From the NCBI GenBank assembly GCA_963555705.1, contig OY743174.1, forward strand, positions 58,426,234 to 58,490,233: a stretch of DNA of 64,000 nt, read 5' to 3'. Below the pieces are notes generated by a model. That model was not told the origin of the DNA. It made no database searches and saw only the letters and a list, made by a program, of their open reading frames with translations. The translations under genes and the position numbers were made by a program. This DNA is from Ligustrum vulgare. Lineage: Eukaryota; Streptophyta; Magnoliopsida; Lamiales; Oleaceae. Position 1 is the stretch's first letter. Each line of letters starts with the position of its first letter. Shown one piece after another: positions 56,560-64,000 of the stretch.

Positions 56560-59060
56560 GCATGGTATTAGAACCAGTCTGCGTTTCTGTAGACTGGAAA
56601 ATTTTCAAATTTTTTTTTCAAGAAACGTTTTTCATTATTTAATTATTATTAATGAAGATTGTCACTGCCATCATTCGTTCCACCAACTCTGAGGGAAAAA
56701 GTTTATGATGATTAACGTTATTTCAGTATTTCGGATACCTTTAATCATTTATGAGATTTAGAAGAGAAAGAGAAAGAGATTGTATCCGAATAAGAAAGAA
56801 AGAAAACGAGTGTTGAGCATAATGAGAATAATATGATTTAAGAATGATTTTATAATAATTTTTGTCCTCGAACTTCGAAATGATGAACCCTGGCTGGACT
56901 TTGCATAATTGATTTTAGACCTGGCACCATTTACGAGGAGTCAACAGAAAGGATTAGACAATATTTTCTGAATATATATCGTTTGGACCAACACCTCATG
57001 TTAGGATATATGACCACACTATCGACTACTGTGCCGCGCGTTATGAGGCCATGGCTAGTGATTTTAGAGCAACCGTTGCGAAAATTCACTAGTCACTTGT
57101 TGTCAACGTTTTCAGTAAATCAATGAGAAATATCAAGCCAGTTTTATGAGGGTGTGATGAGAAGTTGAGATTATAAGTAATATGATTTTATTGAGACTTT
57201 TATGAGAAGAATTATAAAATTAGAGATTTAAAGACTTGGTTCTTAATTGTTGGGAATTAAAGACTTGATATTGTGTTTGAGTAAGTAAATTTCTTCCTCT
57301 ATGTTGAGAGAAATTTATAATGTAGTTTGTTCTTGTAATTAAATTTTTGAACTATGATTTGTGGCATATATTTTATAAGTATGACAAATGAGTGATCATT
57401 TGAGCCAATTAATGTTTTGAAGGAAGTGAGATTTTAATATTGAAAACTATGATTTGAAATTGTTATGTTGAGGAATTTTGAATTGATTTTCTGGGATATT
57501 TTTTTTTTGTGGTATTGAAGTTTGTTGGAATTGTTGTCAATATTTAAATCGTTGTGGTCAAATGTGGAGTTATTTGTTATTGTTGGTTATAAAGTATAAC
57601 TACGAGTTGGATAAGTCCAAATTACAAGGGAGATTCTACCTAGAATTTTATCATTTTGAGTTAAGAGCATAGTATGGTAAACAACCCATTAAGGGAATTG
57701 AGGTTAGACTTGCAAGTTCATTTACACCACAAGCAAGATTTAGTAAATGAATAAAAATGGATGATGACTCTTGAGATATTTTTGGCTTCTTCAAAGTATA
57801 ATTATTTTTGTAATAGATATAGTTCTATTGAAATGTTCTCCTTGTTTCACAATTTCAAAAATGAGATGATGTATACAACTACTTGGATATTAAGGTATAC
57901 ATGAAATTATGTGATGACTTTATGCATACTCTGGGAAATGTCAAGTTATATTTTGAAAGATGAAGTGAAGACGAATATTATGGCATTATTAAGAAGAATC
58001 TTAATTATTCTTGGGAACAAATTGATTATTAGTATGAAATGATCATTTATATTGGAGAATATTATAAATTATGATGGTATGTGATAATACTGTTGATTTA
58101 TTTTGGAAGTTAATTGGTAGATGATGTGTTAAATATTTGGTTATTTTACATGTAATATGATTATTTGGGAAGTCAGTTATCATGAATGGAAGACATTGAA
58201 ATAGTGAGAAATTGGGGATATATGATTGAATGTTTGGGATTATGTTGGATAATGATGATTGTCATAAGGTCGTTTGAATATAAAAGGTACAATAGATAAC
58301 TATAAGGAATAATGTGGTTTTTCTTATGGTGAGAACTGAATGTGATGATGTTTTGAGATTATGAAATAAGTTGACTTTCCATGAATAAGTTATACTATAT
58401 TTGGTTCTAAGTGGAATTCAAAGAAAGATGAGTCTCAGTCATGGAAAATAAATCAGGGTTTCCTCATAATTTGAATGATTCACTGATGTATATTAAGTTT
58501 TCATTTATAATACTAGAATATCATGAGAGAAGATTGTTGGATGAAATTGATGAAAGAAATTTTATCAAGTCCTAGATTTGTACAAGTATTGCAGGAGTAA
58601 TGCATTTAATCGATGAAAGGTTTATATGGAACATACATTGAAATTTTGGAGATTGTTATTGATGGTATATTGGTTCGAAAATAAGAAATGAACTTTTATG
58701 CATTTGTTCTTGTGGATAGGATTTGTGGAAAATGGGGATAAGAGTTCACAATGATTACATACTATGGAGTAGTGTGTTGCTAAGAAAGAGTGACAAATGG
58801 TAGAATCCAAGATTTATTGATTTTGAGAGATTTGCATAAAAATCTTAGTGAGTATATTGACGTATAAGGTTCATATGATAAATATGATGGTTATTATATT
58901 GTAATCTTAGGGAGATTGATATGAAAATTTTGAGGTCATATGATATGATGATAAGTGACATGTTACACGATTATGATAGGGTGCATAATTGTTGTTTTAT
59001 TAGTGATTCTTCTTCTTGATTCAATGACTTTAAATGCTTAAATTTTGAATATTAATCGTA
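56560..59060 (+). pseudogene. Decayed interior of the Gypsy element
   Basis: It follows the primer-binding site and has no long open frame. Short stretches (for example 56915-57080, ACGAGGAGTCAACAGAAAGG and on) suggest a former gag. Bases 58575-58680 vaguely suggest a reverse-transcriptase region when read across stops. All frames are heavily interrupted. The identification rests mostly on position. Confidence 0.35.
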
Positions 59061-60530
59061 TTTATGTTTTGTGAATTAGGTAGGGAATTGAGATCAATGT
59101 GGCTCAAATATCACAAATAAGGAAGAAGAAATTTGGACTTTTAAGGCACACAACCAGAGGAGCACTTGACATAAGGCGTGGGAACGTCTTATTGTTGTGG
59201 AAGTCAGCTGTCTCAAATTATTAAGGGGCTTTACACAATCTTGTTGGATAAAATTAAAGGCCCAGCTATTGAACCTAGACTAATTTCTCGACGACACATG
59301 TTAGGTGAAAAGGGTTGACATATATATATTTAAGGAAACAAGACACCACAAAGGAAAAAGGAATTATAATTGGAAAAGGTAAAAGTAAGGAAAGAAGGAA
59401 AAGGCTGGGAAAGGAAGAAAGAAAAAGGGAAGACAGAAGGGAGACAAAAAGGAAAGAAAAAGAAAGACAAAAAGACAAAGGCTGGGATTTTGCTGCTGGA
59501 CGTTGGAAGACAAGAGAAGAAAGAGAAGAAAGAGAAAGAGAAAAAAAAAAAAAAAAAAGAGAAAAGAATTGGAAAAAAAAAAAGAAGACAATTGCTGGAA
59601 GAAAAAAGAAGGGAAGGAGAAGCTGCAACACGTTTCGTCAATTTCTAGAGTTTGATATCAATTTTTTTATTATTTCTTTTATTTTTTATTTTCCAAATGT
59701 TTATGGATAGCTAAATTTATTTTTCCAGTTCAAGGTTATTCGAAGTTTAGATTCACCAATGATTGTGAGATCTAATTAAATTTATTCGTTTCTTTAATTG
59801 TTCTCTATTTATATGTCTTTGATTGTGAATTGAAGTTGTTGTTTTGATTTATTAATACAAAGTGCACGTTGTTTTAATTTTCAAAACGATACTTAGCCAA
59901 TTAGGAATCTAAATCCGTAATTATTTAGGTTTTCTAATACAAGTGGCAAATAACATAGTTAATTATAGATTGATTTTTGACTCATGTTATGAAGGCATAT
60001 AACCTAACTTAAATAAATCACGCGTGTGAATTTGTTGATTAGAATTGGTCGTCTCTCTAGAAATTAATGTTATTGGTAAATTAAATCCTACGATCGTATC
60101 TAGGATTGTTTATTGATTAGGGAAATAATCAACGAGCGTCTCTTGATTATCGATAAAGTAAGGAGAGATAGGTTGTTAGATCGTATCAATGACCATAACC
60201 AATTTAGAGAATGACTTAAGGATTTTATTCTTGCATCCATGATCAATTCCGTGAATCAATACTGAGATTATACCTTGGGCTGGATATTTATTTAATTTGA
60301 TATTTTCAACAATTTTAACTTCGTACTTGTTTATTTACAAACTGATTTTACATTCAAAATTCAAAACCCCCCGTTGTTTTTAATTCATTGCTTTTAATTT
60401 TCCTGAAGAATTAAATCTAACCAGTCTCTGTGGATTCGACCTTGCTCACCACTATTGCAATTTATTTTTATAAGAGAAAGAAAATATTATTATTTGTTGG
60501 ATTCGACACCCATCAGATTACTACAAGATA
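59061..60530 (+). repeat. Nested LTR-like segment with purine-rich core
   Basis: It begins with TTTGGACTTTTAAGGCACAC-type sequence and ends CTCTGTGGATTCGACCTTGC...GGATTCGACACCCATCA, a pattern common at the end of large plant retrotransposon LTRs. Bases 59364-59630 are almost pure purine on the plus strand and create long Lys/Arg/Glu ORFs, and Phe/Ser/Leu ORFs on the minus strand, which are not genes. The ends were not defined. Confidence 0.4.
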
Positions 60531-61510
60531 TGGTGACTAGACGGTTAATGAATGTTATAGCTAAACCGTGAAAGAATCGTGTGAATATTGAGTTAAATGA
60601 TCTTATCTTAATAGTTTATTGAATTATGGTGAAATATTACTTACGATTGAGAATCTTCATTTTGAGTCATAAGATATATAGATTTATTTAAGATTTTGGT
60701 GATGCAGTTTCGATTACTTATTATCGATTGTACTTTAGATGTGAGCAAAATATTTTGCTACAATAATGGAAAACCTGAGATGATCAGTTATGTGATTTTT
60801 ATTTATAATGGGATTGTATCTTTGGGTTAGGTAAACTTGATGAGGAATCCTGTATGATTCACAGAAGTCTTATTTATTGGTCATAGACTTAATCGGAGTA
60901 TTGTTCAAAGTGTGAAAAATTGAAGTTGGAGAATAGGAGAGATTGTATCTTGAACTTCAGATGGGGAAGTTAGTGAGGTTTCTTAAGTTTGAGAATATCA
61001 TATCTGATCCTTATGATGATACTTTAAATTAGTACATTAGTCCTCAGATAGAATGAGTATGTGATACCAAGTGCTTGATGCATGATTTAAAAGTATAGAC
61101 TAAAGGATTTAAGTTTGAATTTCTCCAATTTTGAAAAGGAAATTTTAGTAGAGTTTAGAAATGATTACGTTTGTAAATCTTTTCAGAAAGATTCTGCCAA
61201 GTTTGGGTTTTTGCTCAATATTTTGGAATGGATACACATTTCTATATTTTGGATCATAAGGTTTTATTCTTGATCAATCTTCTTGATTTTTAGTTTAAGC
61301 ATTGGAACAATTAATATTTACATCATGGGTTCGATATCAGTATAGATCCTTGAAAGGTTGGAAAGAGAAGGTCAATGAATGAATTAATAAGTTGGATAAT
61401 GTCGGATGATTGATTGAGTTCTACACAATAGCTATCAAGCATCTTTTCGATGGTGGGGATCAGAATGAGAATGATATTTGGGACACATTAGAAATAGCTC
61501 GTGAGGATGA
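60531..61510 (+). other. Interrupted, possibly retroelement-derived sequence
   Basis: Gene-like base composition but stops in all frames. It probably continues the decayed interior of the Gypsy element on the far side of the nested LTR-like segment. Bases 61440-61510 may be the eroded N-terminal part of the MULE transposase gene. Confidence 0.3.
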
Positions 61511-63437
61511 CGATGTTTTCCTGATACAGTTGCTATACTCCATGATCCTCTTATCGCCCATAGAGGTCACGATGTAGTCGGAGACAATCAGGAGGACATT
61601 CCACTTACAAACAATAATCTGATTAATTTATCCAGACGTCAACATGAGCACTTCGAGAACTCACAGGCTAGGCCAAGTTCACGATCGACTAATTGTTCAC
61701 GTGTGGTTCCAGATGATGAAGATTTGGAAGTCCAGCAATTATTTAATACCAAGCAAGATCTCCAAGAAGCGGTGCACAATATTGCACTTAAGCACAATTT
61801 CGAGTTTAAAGTGAAGAAGTCAGACATGAGTACCTACACAATTGTCTGTGTAGATGATAACTGTAGTTGGCGTCTTCGAGCAATGAGGATGGACACAAAT
61901 CAATTATTCGTAGGTCGCAAGTATGCACGAGAACATACTTGTCAAGTGGGCATTCGTCGAAATGATCACAGACAAGCGCGTTCATGGTTTATAGGACGAC
62001 AGATAATGCATAAGTTTGATGACCCAAGGACTATTTACAGACCTAGAGACATCATTAACGATGTGCAGAGAGATTTTGGGGTGACCATGAGCTACCAGAA
62101 GGCCTGGAAGGCTAGAGAATGTGCGTTAGAAGATTTAATGGGTTCACCCGAGGAAAGTTATGCGAAATTAGCCAAGTATTGTCATAACATGTCGAAAACT
62201 AATCCTGGTTCGACATTCTTTATTGAGGCTGACCAGGACAATTGCTTCAAGTATTTTTTCATGGCTCTTGGACAATGCATAAATGGATTTAGAAGATCGA
62301 TGCGACCTCTAATTCTAGTAGATGGTACAACACTGAAAGCTAGATATGAAGGGAAGTTAATTATTGCTACATGTCAAGATGCCAACATTCAAATATACCC
62401 TCTTGCGTTCGGCATAGTGGATAGTCGAAATGATCTAGCGATGAATTGGTTTTTCTTTAAGTTGAGGGAAGTAATTGGAAATGTCGATGACCTTGCTTTT
62501 ATAACTGATCGGGGAAATTCTATCATAAATGGTATAGCTGAAGTTTTTCCCGAGGCACACCATGGTTATTGCATGTACCATATATAAGGATTTGAAGACG
62601 ACGTACCATGGCACTAGGATGGTTTCCTTGTTTAAGACAGCGGCAGAGGCTTACACTTTTGAAGATTATAATAAGTTCATGATCGAAATAGATAACAAGA
62701 GTAAGGCTGCCTCAGAGTACTTAATAGATAAATTAGGGATTCAACATTGGGCACGATGTCAATTTCCAGGACGTCGCTACAATATGATGACGTCAAATAA
62801 CGTGGAGTCTTTGAATGCATTATTTACGAAGGTTCGAGAGTTACCAATTCTAGCAATGATTGAGAACATTATGAAGAAGTTACAGGTTTGGTTTCATGAT
62901 AGACGCGAGGAATCTCAATCATGCACATCTTATCTCACCCTTGCCATGGAAACCAAACTCTTCAAGACATTAGACCTGGCTAGAAGGTTGGACGTGGAGC
63001 CACTGGATCAGTTTAGATTCAACGTCGTATGCGGACATAATGTTGGTTATGTTGTGGACTTGAATGACAACACGTGCACGTGTAGACAGTTTCAGCTTGA
63101 GAGTTTTCCATGCGCTCATGCAATTGCAGTTGCTAGACATAGGGGCTTTTCACCACAATCATTATCAACTGAGTACTATACCACTGCTTTGTGGAGAAAA
63201 GCATATGCTGAAACTATATTTCCTCTACCAAATGAGGCTGAGTGGGAACTTCCCGAACACTTGCTCCCACATGATGATTTACTGCTACCGAATGTCTGAC
63301 GACATACTCCTGGACGTGTACGTACGTCTAGAATATCATCTACTGGAAAGTTTCCCAGACCGCAAAAGTGCGGCAGGTGCGGCGCAGTCGGTCATACTCG
63401 CCAAACTTGTACTAGTCAGATTCCCTTGAATAATTAA
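61511..63437 (+). pseudogene. MULE (MuDR-type) transposase, one frameshift and one in-frame stop
   Basis: The open frame runs 61511-62587 without an ATG near its start. It includes a MuDR N-terminal domain (LEVQQLFNTKQDLQEAVHNI, residues near CSWRLRA) and the MULE DDE domain (LILVDGTTLKARYEG, FITDRGNSI, HHGYCMYHI). A frameshift at about 62583, within CATATATAAG, moves the frame; it continues 62588-63299 with a SWIM zinc finger (CTCRQFQLESFPCAHA, about 63076-63120). A TGA at 63297-63299 then interrupts. The same frame continues to 63437 and ends in a CCHC knuckle, CGRCGAVGHTRQTC. This order matches plant MULE transposases and their domesticated FAR1/MUG relatives. The breaks are few, so inactivation is fairly recent. 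The normal function would be cut-and-paste transposition. Confidence 0.88.
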
Positions 63438-63512
63438 TTTTATCAATATTAAAACTTTTATTGTAATTGTAGTGTTGTTGATAATAAATTATCTTATTTT
63501 CTCTATGTTAAT

Positions 63513-63935
63513 AACGTTCGTGAATTGCTTATCATACGATGAAATATGATAAATGTTTCTTGGGGTAAAAAAGATATTTTAGGCCATCAGAAACGTGTGA
63601 TTATTAATTAATTTCGAAACAAAAAAATTATGCATATTACCTTCCCTGGATTGCTCTCACAAAATCGATCGAGGCACATGCTACACTAATTATCTGAATC
63701 CATTTCCATCTTCTTGTAAATGTGAAGAACCGAAGGAAAATGGAAATGGATTCATATAATCAGCGTAGCATGTGTCTCGATCTTTTTTGTGAAAGCAATC
63801 CAGTGAAGGTGAAATGCATAAATTTTTTTGTTTCGGTATTATTTAGTAATTACACCTATGTGATGCCCACAATAGCTTTTTTTTTCAAGAAACATGCATC
63901 ATATTCCCTTGTGAGATAAGCAATTCATGAACATT
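63513..63935. repeat. 423 bp palindrome (two 200 bp inverted arms)
   Basis: Arms 63513-63716 and 63734-63935 are inverted around a 17-base loop. Matching pairs include AATTGCTTATC/GATAAGCAATT, GTTTCTTG/CAAGAAAC, TTCGAAACAAAAAAAT/ATTTTTTTGTTTCGG, GGATTGCT/AGCAATCC and GAATCCATTTCCAT/ATGGAAATGGATTC. It begins 76 bases after the transposase pseudogene. The arm length is like a MULE terminal inverted repeat, but two facing copies with almost no interior would be unusual. It is non-coding; the short ORF at 63722-63919 follows the palindrome. Confidence 0.8.
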
Positions 63936-63937
63936 TC

Positions 63938-64000
63938 ACTTTTTCGGGATTGCTTTCACATAAGCCCTAAAGACATATGCTGCATATATTATCTGAATCA
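63938..64000 (+). repeat. Third, partial copy of the palindrome arm
   Basis: GGGATTGCTTTCACATAAG...GCATATATTATCTGAATCA parallels 63646-63700 of the left arm in the same orientation and is cut by the window end. The repeat therefore continues beyond base 64000. Confidence 0.65.

Noticed and set aside
59275..59710. Long Lys/Arg/Glu-rich and Phe/Ser-rich ORFs on both strands
   Set aside because: They follow an almost pure purine/pyrimidine stretch, which leaves all frames open; there is no domain and no start context.

Overview
This is nuclear DNA from a flowering plant, probably a eudicot. It is AT-rich, and it has spliced genes with GT/AG introns, a plant fasciclin-like arabinogalactan protein gene, a plant enone/quinone reductase gene, and dense plant-type transposons (Copia, Gypsy, Cassandra TRIM, SINE, hAT and Tourist MITEs, Helitrons, a MULE). 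The species cannot be named from sequence alone. All repeat boundaries, identities and intron borders were read by eye.

Layout. 1-2.6 kb: LTR fragments on the minus strand. 5.25-7.28 kb: a three-exon NADPH-dependent enone/quinone oxidoreductase gene (minus strand) with a MITE in intron 2. 7.7-20.8 kb: a nest of Helitrons with MITEs inserted in them and no credible gene. 21.08-27.60 kb: a 6.5 kb element bounded by two 220 bp LTRs, with a 5 bp target duplication, polypurine tract and primer-binding site. It has no gag or pol; on the strand opposite to its own transcription it carries an intronless LOG-type cytokinin-activating gene, an intact 182-codon Cys-rich basic ORF and an F-box-like scrap. 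27.6-37.9 kb: a solo-LTR-like segment, then a SINE interrupted by a hAT element and a second hAT element with the same ends. 37.96-44.07 kb: a recent Copia element with nearly identical LTRs but a broken gag-pol. 44-50 kb: MITEs, tandem repeats, a strong short palindrome and a complete Cassandra element with 5S-rRNA-like LTRs. 50.24-51.54 kb: an intact single-exon fasciclin-like arabinogalactan gene. 53.98-61.4 kb: a Gypsy element with one 2.6 kb LTR and a decayed interior. 61.5-63.44 kb: a MULE transposase pseudogene, followed by a 420 bp near-perfect palindrome and a third copy of its arm running off the window.

The host genes that look functional are the reductase (reactive carbonyl or furanone reduction), the FLA gene (cell surface and wall) and possibly the LOG gene (cytokinin activation). 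They are unrelated and form no pathway. The most unusual object is the LTR element carrying the LOG gene.
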